A DNA stretch of 64,000 nucleotides from positions 59,633 through 123,632 of the forward strand of contig NZ_LZSV01000003.1 in the NCBI RefSeq assembly GCF_001665605.1, given 5' to 3'. Of the stretch, positions 48,301 to 62,622 are shown piece after piece. This DNA is from Mycobacterium sp. 852014-50255_SCH5639931 (GTDB lineage Bacteria > Actinomycetota > Actinomycetes > Mycobacteriales > Mycobacteriaceae). The translations under genes were made by a program, and so were the position numbers. Below the pieces are notes generated by a model, which was given only the letters and a program-made list of their open reading frames with translations, had not been told where the DNA came from and ran no database searches. Positions within the stretch are counted from its first letter, which is position 1. Every line of letters begins with the position of its first letter.

Positions 48301-48319
48301 GTGTGCGCTCACGGTGGGA
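48281..48319. repeat. 39-base direct repeat, copy 2
   Basis: The second copy of the repeat at 47321-47359, exactly 960 bases away. Its first 20 bases are inside the coding sequence of the upstream gene and supply its stop codon. Related inverted units follow (GATGCACACA near 48342, GCGCACTCGACG near 48365). The pair brackets the AbiEi/DUF559-type gene. Confidence 0.85.
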
Positions 48320-48421
48320 TCTAGGCGATTTTCACGCCCTCGATGCACACACAAAGCCCTGGACGCGCACTCGACGCCAGGGGAGAACGGTTGAGGGGAG
48401 AGTGCCGCGAAAGCCGCCGAT

Positions 48422-51668
<3,247 letters not shown>

Positions 51669-51672
<4 letters not shown>

Positions 51673-52988
51673 CGGTACTCTCTGAGCCGCGGCCACAGGC
51701 CCAGCGCCACGGCGATGGCGGCCCCGAGGCTGAGCACCACGCCGCCGACCTGGGCGCCGGACAGCCCGCTGCGCGCGTTGAGGACGTCGTTGCGCAGGTG
51801 GGTGCGGCTCTGGGCGATGGCCTTGCCCAACTCGTCCTCGAGCTTGTCGAACGCCGGGGTGGAGTCGTCCTCGCTGCTGCCCAGGGCCACCTGCGTGGCC
51901 GCCCGGTAGTTGCCCACCGAGATATAGGAGTTGATCCGGTCGTTCGCCTGCCGCCAGCGCAACAGCAGCTGGTCGGCGCCTTCCAGGTCGGGTTTGTCGA
52001 CGGCGTCGCTGCGGACCATGTACTGGTCCAGCTGTTGGTGCATGGAGTCGATCCGCTGATAGAACGACTGCTTGCGCTTCTCCTCGTCCCCGCGGCGGAT
52101 CAGCGATAGCGTCTCGTCGGCCCGCGCCTGCTGCGCGGTGATCGCGACGTTGGTCACGATCCGCAGCGAATCGGCGGCCGTGTTCTTGGCGCTACGGCTG
52201 GCGGCCGTGGAGATGGTCAGCGCCGTTCCGACCCATACCACCATGACGAGGATAGCGAGGCCCCCGACGACCAGGCCGGGGTTGATTCGGCGCCGGGTGC
52301 GCCTGGCCAGCCATCGGTGGGCGAAGGCGCCGAAGACCGCGGTGGCGCTGACCACCAGGATGACCGGCGCCGGAATCTGCGTGGACGCGGTGGTTTCCGC
52401 GTCCACCCGTTCCGACGTGGCCTGATACAGCTGCGCCGCGTCCGGCAGGATCGTCGACTGCATCAGGCCCGAGGCCTCCGACAGGTACGACGACCCGACG
52501 GGGTTGCCCTCGCGATTGTTGGTGCGCGCGATTTCGATCAGGCCGGTGTAGACGGCCAGTTCGGCGTTGATCCGGCCCAGCAGCTGCACCAGCGGTTCGT
52601 CGGTGAGCCCGCTCGATGCCCGGGTCACCGCGACCGACGCGTCGGTGATGGCCTGCTCGTAGCGCTGCCGGACGGGCGGCGGCTCGGCTTCGGCGATGAA
52701 CGCGGTGGCCGCAGCAGCGTCGGCCACCGACAGGGTGGTGTACAGCCGCCCGGCGGCGAACGACAGCGGCTCGGTGTGGTTGAGGACCGTGGTCAGCACC
52801 TGCTGCCGGTGGTTGATGGTGGTCGAGGTGGCGAAGGCGCAGATACCGCCGAGCACCGCCAGAACGATCCCGATGGTCAGGATGCGGCCGGGCGTGGTGG
52901 AGATGAACCACCAGCGCGGATGGGCTGGTTCGGCCGGCGACCGCGACCCCTGCGGCTCTGTCGACGGGTGCGCCAGCTCAACCGTCAC
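51669..52988 (-). CDS. glnX: Membrane sensor protein GlnX (Rv0412c)
   Basis: A protein of 439 residues. A short cytoplasmic N-terminus is followed by a first membrane helix (about 32-54), an extracytoplasmic helical region, two central helices (about 205-225 and 240-262), a second helical sensor-like region and a last helix near 415-435. The two loop regions resemble four-helix sensor domains (TSERVDAETTAS; NVAITAQQARADETLSLIRRGDEEKRKQSFYQRIDSM). In the published model it relays GlnH ligand state across the membrane to PknG. It is the first gene of the three-gene operon; the 101-base gap to mutT3 should hold its promoter. Confidence 0.88.
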
Positions 52989-53089
52989 GTGTTATCAGCC
53001 CTCATCTTTCGCGGCCACTGGAACGATGCACGAACCTCTATAAGCGAATTCTAAGAGAATGTTGCGGCGGATGGGTGGAGGCAGACCAA

Positions 53090-53755
53090 TTGACCAGGCG
53101 ATCACGTGCATATCCTGAACTCGTGCAGGGCGACGGTGACGGTTGGGTGGTCTCCCACAGCGGCGCCCATTACTGGGGACGCTACGGCGCGGCCGGTCTG
53201 CTGCTGCGGGCCCCGCGGCCGGACGGCACCCCCGCGGTGTTGCTGCAGCACCGCGCGGTGTGGAGCCATCAGGGCGGAACCTGGGGCCTGCCGGGCGGTG
53301 CCCGCGACAGCCACGAGACCCCGGAGGAGACCGCGGTCCGCGAAGCGCACGAGGAGGCCGGCCTGCACGGCGAGCTGCTGACCGTGCGGTCGACGGTGGT
53401 CACGGCCGAGGTCGGCGGGCTCGGCGGCGCGCGTTGGACCTACACCACCGTGGTCGCCGACGCGGCCGAGTTGCTGCACACCGTGCCCAACGGGGAAAGC
53501 GCCGAGATGCGCTGGGTCGCCGAGGACGAGGTGGCCGAGCTGCCGCTGCATCCCGGCTTCGCGGCGAGCTGGCACCGGCTGCGCACGGCCACGGCGCTGG
53601 TGCCGCTGGGCCACGCCGACGAACGACGGCGGCACCTGCCCCGCACCATCGAGATCGAGGACGGCGTCTTCGTCTGGTGCATGCCGGGGGACGCCGACGA
53701 GGAGCCGTCGCACCTCAGTCGGCGCATCAGCTCGCTGCTGCAAGCGCCGAACTGA
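53090..53755 (+). CDS. mutT3: NUDIX hydrolase MutT3
   Basis: A protein of 221 residues from the TTG at 53090. That start has GTGGAGG eight bases upstream and gives the same N-terminal length as M. tuberculosis MutT3 up to [16 protein letters not shown] 53075 is an alternative. The Nudix box is [24 protein letters not shown] near residue 65. MutT-type enzymes clean up oxidised or other nucleotides; family work links MutT3 to 8-oxo-dGTP metabolism. Its 3' end overlaps thiE (minus strand) by 29 bases. It corresponds to Rv0413. Confidence 0.92.
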   Translation: MTRRSRAYPELVQGDGDGWVVSHSGAHYWGRYGAAGLLLRAPRPDGTPAVLLQHRAVWSHQGGTWGLPGGARDSHETPEETAVREAHEEAGLHGELLTVRSTVVTAEVGGLGGARWTYTTVVADAAELLHTVPNGESAEMRWVAEDEVAELPLHPGFAASWHRLRTATALVPLGHADERRRHLPRTIEIEDGVFVWCMPGDADEEPSHLSRRISSLLQAPN

Positions 53756-54407
53756 GCCGCTGCGCCGCGGCCCGCGGGTCGGCGGCCGCCGTGATCGCAC
53801 GCACCACCACGATCCGCCGGGCGCCGGCGTCGAGCACCTCGGGCAGTCGCCGCTCGTCGATGCCGCCGATCGCGAACCAGGGCTTCGCGCCGCCGAGATT
53901 GGCGACCGCCCGCACCAGCCCCAGGCCCGGCGCCTCGCGGCCCGGTTTGGTCGGGGTGGGCCAGCAGGGGCCGACGCAGAAGTAGTCGGGCCCGGCCCGC
54001 CCCGGAGAACTAGCCGCGGCGGCCTGGCCGGAGTCATGGCTGGACAGGCCGAGCAGCGTGTCGGGGCCGACGATTTCGCGGGCCGCCTCCAGCGGCAGGT
54101 CGCCCTGCCCCAGGTGCAGCACGTCGGCACCCGCGACCCGGGCGATGTCCGCCCGGTCATTGACCGCGAACAGGGCGCCGTGCCGGCGGGCCGCGTCGGC
54201 CAGGATCTCGCACGCCGCGAGCTCGTCGCGCGCCTCGAGGGCCCCGAACCGCTGCTCACCGGGCGACCCCTTGTCGCGCAGCTGGATGATGTCGACCCCG
54301 CCGGCCAGCGCGGCGTCGGCGAACTCGGCCAAATCGCCGCGCTCCCGGCGCGCGTCGGTGCACAGATATAACCGCGCGGCCGCCAGGCGGATAACTCGCT
54401 GATGCAC
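53727..54407 (-). CDS. thiE: Thiamine-phosphate synthase
   Basis: A TIM-barrel enzyme of 226 residues that joins the thiazole phosphate and hydroxymethylpyrimidine diphosphate to give thiamine phosphate. Recognisable segments are [81 protein letters not shown] and [12 protein letters not shown]. It is divergent from thiO, with the riboswitch between them on the thiO side. The start ATG at 54407 is well placed. It corresponds to Rv0414c. Confidence 0.95.
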   Translation of the reverse strand: MHQRVIRLAAARLYLCTDARRERGDLAEFADAALAGGVDIIQLRDKGSPGEQRFGALEARDELAACEILADAARRHGALFAVNDRADIARVAGADVLHLGQGDLPLEAAREIVGPDTLLGLSSHDSGQAAAASSPGRAGPDYFCVGPCWPTPTKPGREAPGLGLVRAVANLGGAKPWFAIGGIDERRLPEVLDAGARRIVVVRAITAAADPRAAAQRLSSALAAAS

Positions 54408-54450
54408 ACCGCGACGCTAGCGCGCTAGCGTGGAAGCCGAAGAACTTGCA

Positions 54451-54538
54451 GACACGGGAGTCCCGGGAACGGGGTCTGAGAATGGGCGCGCCTGCCCTTA
54501 CCGTCACACCTGATCCGGGTGATGCCGGCGAAGGGAGG
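54451..54538 (+). promoter_or_regulatory. TPP riboswitch (THI element) ahead of thiO
   Basis: The conserved THI-box blocks are present: GGGGTCTGAGA at 54471-54481, then ACCTGATCCGGGTGATGCCG from 54508, then GGCGAAGGGAGG at 54527-54538. The last block contains the thiO ribosome site (GGGAGG, seven bases before the ATG at 54546). Thiamine pyrophosphate binding should therefore block translation start directly. No run of Ts suggesting a terminator follows, which fits translational control of thiO-thiS-thiG. Confidence 0.93.
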
Positions 54539-54545
54539 GCCCAGA

Positions 54546-55564
54546 ATGGACGGGATGCCATCAGACCTTGGGTCGTTGGCGGTCATCGGCGGCGGCGTCA
54601 TCGGGCTGGCGGTGGCGCGCCGCGCCGCGCAGGCCGGCTGGTCGGTCCGGGTGCACCGCACTTCCGACAAGGGCGCGTCGTGGGTCGCCGGCGGCATGCT
54701 GGCCCCGCACAGCGAGGGCTGGCCCGGTGAGGAGCGGCTGCTGCAGCTAGGGCTGGAGTCGCTGCGGCTGTGGCGCGAGGGCGGCTTCCTCGACGGCCTG
54801 CCGCCGCAGGTGGTCACCGCCCGCGAGTCGCTGGTGGTCGCCGTCGACCGGGCCGACGTCGCGGACCTGCGCACCGTCGCCGACTGGCTGTCCGCGCAGG
54901 GGCATCCGGTGGTCTGGGAGTCGGCCGCCCGGGACACCGAACCGCTGCTGGCGCAAGGCATCCGGCACGGCTTTCGGGCCCCCACCGAGCTGGCGGTGGA
55001 CAACCGCGCGGTGCTGGACGCCCTGGCCGCGGAATGCGAGCGCCTGGGGGTGCGATGGGCGCCGCCGGCGCACGACCTGACGGTCGACGGCGACGCGGTC
55101 GTGATCGCCAATGGCATCGACGCCCCCGCGCTGTGGCCCGGCCTGCCGGTGCGCCCGGTCAAGGGGGAGGTGCTGCGCCTGCGTTGGCGCCGGGGGTGTA
55201 TGCCGGTGCCGCAGCGCGTCATTCGGGCCCGCGTGCACGGGCGGCAGGTGTACCTGGTTCCACGTGCGGACGGGGTGGTCGTCGGCGCCACCCAGTACGA
55301 ACACGGGCGCGACACTGCGCCGGTGGTCTCCGGAGTGCGGGACCTGCTCGACGACGCGTGTGCGGTGTTGCCCGCGCTCGGCGAATACGAGCTGGCCGAG
55401 TGTGCCGCCGGGCTGCGCCCGGGGACACCGGACAACCTGCCCCTGGTGCAACGGCTGGATGAGCGAACCCTGGTGGCCGGCGGCCACGGCCGATCCGGGT
55501 TCCTGTTGGCGCCGTGGACCGCGGAACAGATCGTCTCTCAACTGGCCCCGGTCGGAGCGCCGTC

Positions 55565-55568
<4 letters not shown>
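54546..55568 (+). CDS. thiO: Glycine oxidase ThiO
   Basis: A flavoenzyme of 340 residues, the length I recall for M. tuberculosis ThiO (Rv0415). The FAD-binding motif is VIGGGVIGLAVARRAAQAGW near residue 10; GWVAGGML-type contacts (SWVAGGMLAPHSE) follow at about 42; the C-terminal RPGTPDNLPLVQRL and GGHGRSGFLLAPWTA complete the DAO fold. It oxidises glycine to the iminoacetate used for the thiazole ring. The ATG at 54546 lies seven bases after the ribosome site inside the riboswitch. Its stop overlaps thiS (ATGA). Confidence 0.95.
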
Positions 55569-57268
<1,700 letters not shown>

Positions 57269-57271
57269 CGG

Positions 57272-57793
57272 TCAGCCGTTCGTGCGCCACCACTGGTAGA
57301 GGGCGTTGACGTCGGAGTTGGACGAGGTGAGGTGCCCCAGGACGTTCTTGGCGTCGGTGGTCCACGTCAACGTCGCGTAGTTCTTGTAGGTGCCGCAGGC
57401 GATCTGGCCGCCCGTCTGACCGTTCTGCTTCCAGGTACCCGGTGACTGCCCGGCGTCCCCGCACGCGGCCAGGGACACGTCTTTGATGGTGGAACTGAAC
57501 GCGGAGGCCAAGTTGGTGCCGTTGGAGAAGAGGGCGTAGACGCCGGAGCCGGGTCCGCTTGGGTCGGGGCTCTGCCCGCACAGGAGCTCGGCCAGCTCAC
57601 CGGATTCGGTCAACTCCTGCGACTTGCAGTTGTTCAGGCCGTAGCCCTTCGACAGGTTGGCGGCCAGCGTGTTCATATCGGCGGCGGTGCCGGTGTTGGG
57701 TTCCGCGACCGCGGTGGCGCTTCCCGCGAAAGCCAAACCGCCGGTTAGCGCTGCCGCCGACAGGGCACGCAGCGCGGTGTTGAGGTGTGACAT
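57272..57793 (-). CDS. Secreted mycobacterial protein of unknown function, paralogue A
   Basis: A protein of 173 residues with a signal peptide (about 1-32, ending AVAEPNTG). The mature part has four cysteines (NNCKSQ, LLCGQSPDPSGP, LAACGDAGQSP, QIACGTY) that could form two disulfides. The end is YQWWRTNG. It is about half identical to the next gene upstream (57859-58386), so the pair arose by tandem duplication. I do not recognise a characterised family; the fold looks like a small extracellular domain. It converges on the SGNH hydrolase gene with three bases between stops. Confidence 0.8.
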   Translation of the reverse strand: MSHLNTALRALSAAALTGGLAFAGSATAVAEPNTGTAADMNTLAANLSKGYGLNNCKSQELTESGELAELLCGQSPDPSGPGSGVYALFSNGTNLASAFSSTIKDVSLAACGDAGQSPGTWKQNGQTGGQIACGTYKNYATLTWTTDAKNVLGHLTSSNSDVNALYQWWRTNG

Positions 57794-57858
57794 TTTTGTT
57801 GACTCCCTATGGTTGTTGGATGGGTGATGCCGAAACCCGTTGCCCCCCAATTGCGAAG

Positions 57859-58386
57859 TCAGCCGTTGGCGCGCCACCACTGGTACAGCGCGGCGGCGTC
57901 GGTGTTGGACCCGCGGATGTAGCTCAAGATGTTCTTGGCGTCCGAGGTCCAGATGATCTCGGCGGCGTTCTGATATGTCCCACACGCGACCTGTCCGGCA
58001 TTGCTGCTGTTGCTGCCCTGGTGCCAACTGGTGGGGGATTGGCCGCTGTCCCCACAGGTGCCCAGCACGTCGTCTTTGATGCTGGCCTTGAACGAGCCGA
58101 CCAGGTTTTCGCCGTTGTTGAACAGGATGTACTTGGCCTGGACCGGGCCGCTCGGGTCGGGACTCTGCCCGCAGGTGAGCGACGCCAGTTCGCCGGTGGT
58201 GATGTTCTGGGCGGTGCAGTTGTTCAGCCCGTAGCCCTTCGACAGCGATGCCGCAAGCGTGTTGATGTCCGACGAGCCACCGGTGTTCGCGGGATCCGCG
58301 GTCGCGGTGGCAGTGCCCGCTAAGGCGCAACCGCACGCAGACGCCGCGGCCGTGGCGACCCGCAACGCGTTGCTGAGATGGGACAT
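57859..58386 (-). CDS. Secreted mycobacterial protein of unknown function, paralogue B
   Basis: A protein of 175 residues with a signal peptide (about 1-32, ending ATADPANTG). It shares with paralogue A the motifs INTLAASLSKGYGLNNC, LTCGQSPDPSGP, CGDSGQSPTSWHQ, GQVACGTYQNAAEIIWTSDAKN and the end LYQWWRANG. The four cysteines are conserved. It lies 65 bases upstream of paralogue A on the same strand, so the two are probably cotranscribed. The function is unknown. Confidence 0.8.
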   Translation of the reverse strand: MSHLSNALRVATAAASACGCALAGTATATADPANTGGSSDINTLAASLSKGYGLNNCTAQNITTGELASLTCGQSPDPSGPVQAKYILFNNGENLVGSFKASIKDDVLGTCGDSGQSPTSWHQGSNSSNAGQVACGTYQNAAEIIWTSDAKNILSYIRGSNTDAAALYQWWRANG

Positions 58387-58747
58387 CCTCTGACTCCTAA
58401 GCGGTTGTGGGACCGGCGTCGCTCACCGGAGAAACATACTTCCGCTAAGTAGGGATCGTAGGGATATGTCCAGACAAAGCAACACATTCCGCTGGCAATT
58501 GTCTGTCTCGGCACCTTTCGCAAGACCGCAGCGCAAAGGGCGGTAACGCGCGCTTTCGAAACCGTTTTCTTGCCAATCTTTTTCGTGATGGGCCGGCAGG
58601 AGAACGGAGGCTGAACGCGGGGGGACGGTCGCGCCGCACGTCAGCGGGTCCCAAAGGGGATTTTCAAATTGCTAGTGCCGCCGCGACTGTGCTCGGGTAT
58701 GGTTAGCACCGCTTTACGCCAGCTAACTTCTCGGGACTGGAGAATTC
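58387..58747. other. Divergent promoter region, no gene seen
   Basis: A 361-base gap between the secreted-protein pair (minus) and the CD225 gene (plus). It is less GC-rich than the genes, with T-rich runs near 58560-58590. TATGGT at 58698-58703 could be a -10 element for the CD225 gene, 45 bases before its ATG, but I found no well-spaced -35. No reading frame here looks coding and no RNA gene was recognised. Confidence 0.4.
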
Positions 58748-59083
58748 ATGACACAACCGCCGGCACCGCCCCCTCCGCCGCCTGGTTACCCGCCACAGCA
58801 GCCCGCCGGGCAAGCGCCGAATAACTATTTGGTGTGGTCCATCCTGGTGACCCTGTTCTGCTGCCTCCCCTTCGGGATCGTGGCGATCGTCAAGTCCAGC
58901 CAAGTCAACGGTCTCTGGGCGCAGGGCCGTTATGCCGAGGCGCAGGCATCCGCCGACAGCGCGAAGAAATGGGTGATCTGGTCGGCGGTCATCGGTGTCG
59001 TCGTGGGCATCATCTACGGCATCCTGATGGCGGTCGGCGCGCTCAACACGAACACCAATGCGGCGCTCGCCGCGATGTTCTGA
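58748..59083 (+). CDS. CD225/dispanin-family membrane protein
   Basis: A protein of 111 residues. A Pro-rich cytoplasmic N-terminus (MTQPPAPPPPPPGYPPQQP) precedes a first hydrophobic segment (LVWSILVTLFCCLPFGIVAIVKSSQV), an amphipathic loop with AQGRYAEAQASADSAKKW, and a second membrane helix (about 78-100). The CCLPFGIVAIVKSSQVN core is the CD225 signature. The ATG at 58748 has GGAG nearby. It lies 15 bases before the DUF2752 gene; I recall the two families often occurring together in actinobacteria. The function is unknown. Confidence 0.88.
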   Translation: MTQPPAPPPPPPGYPPQQPAGQAPNNYLVWSILVTLFCCLPFGIVAIVKSSQVNGLWAQGRYAEAQASADSAKKWVIWSAVIGVVVGIIYGILMAVGALNTNTNAALAAMF

Positions 59084-59098
59084 GCCCGGTTCGCGACC

Positions 59099-59524
59099 AT
59101 GGTGACCCGTCAAGGGGCGGCGCCGCTAAGTCTGGGAGCGCCACTGGTGGTGGCCGCATCCACGACATTGATGTGCGCCGCCATCTGGGCGGGTGACCCG
59201 ACCACTCCCAACGGTCCGCTGCCGGTGTGTCCCACCAAGGCGCTGTTGGGGATCGACTGTCCGGGATGCGGCAGCCTGCGCATGCTGTATTCCCTGATGC
59301 ACGGCAACGTCATGGCGGCCGCCCGGTTCAACGCATTGGGCCTGGCGGCCGTCGTGCTGTTGGTATGGGCGTACCTTGCCTGGACCTATGGACGGGTGGC
59401 GGGCAGACGGGTCCGGAGCTGGCAGCACGCTCGCTGGTCCGCGGCGGTGACGCTGACGCTGGTCGCGGCTTGGTTTGTGGTGCGCAACATTCCCTTTGCG
59501 CCGTTCAATGCGCTCTATGTCTGA
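59099..59524 (+). CDS. DUF2752 membrane protein
   Basis: A protein of 141 residues with three membrane segments (about 13-32, 80-98 and 113-130). The DUF2752 signature CPTKALLGIDCPGCGSLRMLYSLMHGN is at about 44-71, with the CPxCG pair that could bind metal or form a disulfide. It is probably cotranscribed with the CD225 gene. It ends about 54 bases before lpqL. No function is established that I know of. Confidence 0.85.
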   Translation: MVTRQGAAPLSLGAPLVVAASTTLMCAAIWAGDPTTPNGPLPVCPTKALLGIDCPGCGSLRMLYSLMHGNVMAAARFNALGLAAVVLLVWAYLAWTYGRVAGRRVRSWQHARWSAAVTLTLVAAWFVVRNIPFAPFNALYV

Positions 59525-59577
59525 TACCGCCGTGTCCTGATCCCGGCCGCTCGTGGCGCGGTCTAACCTGGGGCGCG

Positions 59578-61077
59578 ATGGTGAACAAATTCACGACGAT
59601 CCCGGCGGCGCTCGTTGTGGTCGCCATGACCGCATTGTCGACCGGCTGCTTGCACCGGTCGACCAACGCCCAGCAAGCGACCGGGAACCCCGACGCGGCC
59701 AAGTTCGCCGGCGCGCTGCATGACAAAGTCACGGCCGACGCGATGATGGCCCACCTGGCAAAGCTCCAGGACATTGCCAACGCCAACAACGGCACCCGGG
59801 CGGTGGGCACCCCCGGTTACGAGGCGAGCGTCGACTACATCGTAAACACGTTGCGCGGCAGTGGCTTCGATGTGCAGACCCCCGAATTCTCCGCGCGGGT
59901 GTTCCACGGGGACAAGCCGGAGGTGACGGTAGGTGGCAGGCCGGTCGAGGCACACGCGCTCGACTTCAGCCTCGGCACCGCCCCGGACGGGGTGAGCGGG
60001 CCGCTGGTCGTCCTGCCCGCAAACAACGGCCCCGGTTGCGCGGCCTCGGATTACGGCAACCTCCCGGTGCAGGGGGCCGTGGTCCTGGTGGACCGCGGCA
60101 CGTGTCCGTTCGCTCAGAAGGAGGACGTCGCGGCGCAGCGCGGTGCGGCCGCGATGATCGTCGCCGACAACGTCGACGAGCAACAGATGGGCGGCACGCT
60201 GGGGCCGGACACGAACGTCAAGATCCCGGTGGTGAGCGTGACCAAGTCCGTCGGCGTGCAACTGCGCGCCCAGCCGGGGGCGGCCACCATCAAGCTGAGG
60301 GCGAGCGTGCAGAGCTTCAAGGCCCGCAACGTGATCGCGCAGACCAAGACGGGGTCGACGACCAACGTCGTCATGGCGGGCGCGCACCTGGACAGTGTGC
60401 CCGATGGGCCGGGCATCAACGACAACGGTTCGGGGGTGGCCGCGATATTGGAAACCGCCCTGCAGCTGGGTAATTCGCCACAGGTGCGCAACGCGGTGCG
60501 GTTCGGGTTCTGGGGCGCGGAGGAACTCGGCCTGATCGGATCGCGCAACTACGTCGAATCTCTTGACCTGACTGCGCTGAAAAACATTGCGCTGTACTTG
60601 AATTTCGACATGCTCGCGTCGCCGAACCCCGGCTACTTCACCTACGACGGGGACCAATCGCTGCCGGCGGACGCGCGTGGGCAGCCGGTGGTGCCGGAGG
60701 GGTCGGCCGGTATCGAGCGCACACTGGTCGCCTACCTGAAATCCGCCGGAAAAACCGCGCAGGACACGTCGTTTGACGGCCGCTCCGACTACGACGGATT
60801 CACCCTGGCGGGCGTCCCCGCCGGCGGCCTGTTCTCCGGTGCCGAGGCGAAAATGTCCGCGGAGCAGGCAAAGTTGTGGGGCGGGACCGCCGACCAGCCG
60901 TTCGATCCCAACTATCACCAAAAGACCGACACCCTCGATCACATCGATAAGACCGCGCTGGGCGTCAACGGCGGCGGCGTCGCCTACGCGGTGGGCCTTT
61001 TCGCCCAAGACCTCGGCGGCCACAACGGGGTGCCCACGATGGAGGACCGCACGCGTCACGTGCTCACGAAGCCATGA
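59578..61077 (+). CDS. lpqL: M28-family lipoprotein aminopeptidase LpqL
   Basis: A protein of 499 residues. A signal peptide ends with the lipobox LSTGC near residue 24, so it should be membrane-anchored outside the cell. A PA domain (about 130-255) sits before the M28 peptidase core. All expected zinc/catalytic residues are visible: His270 (AHLDS), Asp282 (NDNGSG), Glu315-Glu316 (WGAEELG), Asp344 (NFDML) and His447 (YHQKTDT). It should remove N-terminal residues from peptides. It corresponds to Rv0418 and overlaps the next gene by four bases. Confidence 0.93.
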   Translation: MVNKFTTIPAALVVVAMTALSTGCLHRSTNAQQATGNPDAAKFAGALHDKVTADAMMAHLAKLQDIANANNGTRAVGTPGYEASVDYIVNTLRGSGFDVQTPEFSARVFHGDKPEVTVGGRPVEAHALDFSLGTAPDGVSGPLVVLPANNGPGCAASDYGNLPVQGAVVLVDRGTCPFAQKEDVAAQRGAAAMIVADNVDEQQMGGTLGPDTNVKIPVVSVTKSVGVQLRAQPGAATIKLRASVQSFKARNVIAQTKTGSTTNVVMAGAHLDSVPDGPGINDNGSGVAAILETALQLGNSPQVRNAVRFGFWGAEELGLIGSRNYVESLDLTALKNIALYLNFDMLASPNPGYFTYDGDQSLPADARGQPVVPEGSAGIERTLVAYLKSAGKTAQDTSFDGRSDYDGFTLAGVPAGGLFSGAEAKMSAEQAKLWGGTADQPFDPNYHQKTDTLDHIDKTALGVNGGGVAYAVGLFAQDLGGHNGVPTMEDRTRHVLTKP

Positions 61078-62546
61078 CCCGCCGGCTGGGAGCGGCACTG
61101 CTGCTGGCGACCTTGCTGCTGGCGGGTTGCTCGTCGGCGCGGCCGGGATCGCCCGCCGCCGCACCGGATCTGGGTCGCAGCCTGGCCGGAAAAGTGACCG
61201 TCGATCAGATGTTCGCCCATTTGCGCGCGCTGCAGAACATCGCCAACGCCAACAAGGGAAACCGGGCGGACGGCACGCCGGGATACGACGCCAGCGTCGA
61301 CTACGTGGCCAAGTCCTTGCGCGACAGGGGATTTGAGGTGATGACCCCACAGTTCGACCGGCTGTACACCGTTTCCGCGGGCAGGCCGGCGCTGACGATC
61401 GCCGGTCGCAGCTACCCCGTCGATCAGGCCTCGTTGTTGGTCCAGACACCGCCCGGTGGCCTGACCGGGCAGCCCGTCCGGCCCACCCAGCCCTCGGGCT
61501 GTGCGGCCGGCGATTACCCGGCCGCGCTGCCCAAGGGCTCGATCGCCGTCGTCGACGACGCGCGTTGTTCGGTGGTCGACAAGCAGAACAGCGCGGTGGC
61601 CAAGGGCGCCGCCGCGCTGGTCGTGCTCAGTGCGGCCGCCGGCCAGGGCGCCCCGGCCACCTTGTTCAATCCGGGCTACTTCAAGCAGCTGACCGTGCCG
61701 GTCGCGGTCGCGGGCGGGTCCGCCGCGACCGCGCTCGCCGGCGCGAGCGCGCCCATACATCTGGTGCTGGACGCCCAGAACACCAAGATCACATCGCGAA
61801 ACGTGCTGGCGCAGACCAAGACCGGTTCTCCGCACGAAGTGGTCATGGTCGGGGCGCATCTCGACAGCTCGCGTGGCGGTCCTGGCATCAATGACGACGG
61901 ATCCGGGGTCGCCGCGGTGCTGGAAACGGCGCTGCAGCTGGGCCCGTTGGCGCCGGTGAACAACGCCGTGCGGTTCGCGTTCTGGGGCGCTGACGAGGAC
62001 GGGCTCAACGGCGTCATGGATTACGTGTTCGGCCTGGACAGCGATCAGCTCAACGATCTCGCGATGTACCTGAACTTCACCAGGCTGGGTTCGCCCAACG
62101 CCGGCTTCTTCACCGACGACGGCGATCAGTCCGGTCCGCCGGCGCCCGGGGTGACTTACGCCGACATCCCCGACGGCTCGGCCGGCATCGAGCGCACCCT
62201 GGCCGGGTATCTGAACCTGGCCGGGAAGCGGCCCGCGGACATGCCGCTGAGCACCCTCGCGGACTACCACCCCTTCATGGCCGCGGGCGTGCCGATCGGG
62301 GGCATGACGGCCGGCGCCACGCAGCCGAAAACCACAGTGCAGGCCCGATTGTGGGGTGGGCAGGCCGGCGTCCCGTTCGACCCCAACTATCAGGGCCCCC
62401 ACGAAACCGCCGACAACATCAACCGCGACGCGTTGGCCATCATGGGTGCTGGCGTCGCGTACGCCGTGGGCAGCTACGCGCAGTCCACCGGCGGGGTGAA
62501 CGGCGTCCCGCCGCACGACAAGCGGCATCGCACCCGGATGCCGTAA
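61074..62546 (+). CDS. M28-like lipoprotein, LpqL paralogue with degraded active site
   Basis: A protein of 490 residues with a signal peptide and lipobox LLAGC near residue 19. It aligns end to end with LpqL and retains His262, Asp274 and Glu308. The general-base Glu is Asp307 (WGADEDG), the zinc-ligand Asp is Thr336 (NFTRLGSP), and the last His position is Gln440 (NYQGPHETAD), with a displaced His443. Spacing to each position equals that in LpqL, so these are substitutions rather than misalignment. It is probably inactive as a peptidase and may bind peptides or partners. The ATG overlaps the lpqL stop (ATGA). Confidence 0.88.
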   Translation: MTRRLGAALLLATLLLAGCSSARPGSPAAAPDLGRSLAGKVTVDQMFAHLRALQNIANANKGNRADGTPGYDASVDYVAKSLRDRGFEVMTPQFDRLYTVSAGRPALTIAGRSYPVDQASLLVQTPPGGLTGQPVRPTQPSGCAAGDYPAALPKGSIAVVDDARCSVVDKQNSAVAKGAAALVVLSAAAGQGAPATLFNPGYFKQLTVPVAVAGGSAATALAGASAPIHLVLDAQNTKITSRNVLAQTKTGSPHEVVMVGAHLDSSRGGPGINDDGSGVAAVLETALQLGPLAPVNNAVRFAFWGADEDGLNGVMDYVFGLDSDQLNDLAMYLNFTRLGSPNAGFFTDDGDQSGPPAPGVTYADIPDGSAGIERTLAGYLNLAGKRPADMPLSTLADYHPFMAAGVPIGGMTAGATQPKTTVQARLWGGQAGVPFDPNYQGPHETADNINRDALAIMGAGVAYAVGSYAQSTGGVNGVPPHDKRHRTRMP

Positions 62547-62622
62547 TCGCTGGACTTGTTGGCTGACCGGGGCTCGCCGCAGTTTCCCGGGTTTGTCGGA
62601 CCCTCGGCCTAGTATCGAATGT

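Noticed and set aside
53048..53060. The small palindrome ATTCTAAGAGAAT between glnX and mutT3
   Set aside because: It is only five bases per arm and could arise by chance; nothing else supports it as an operator.
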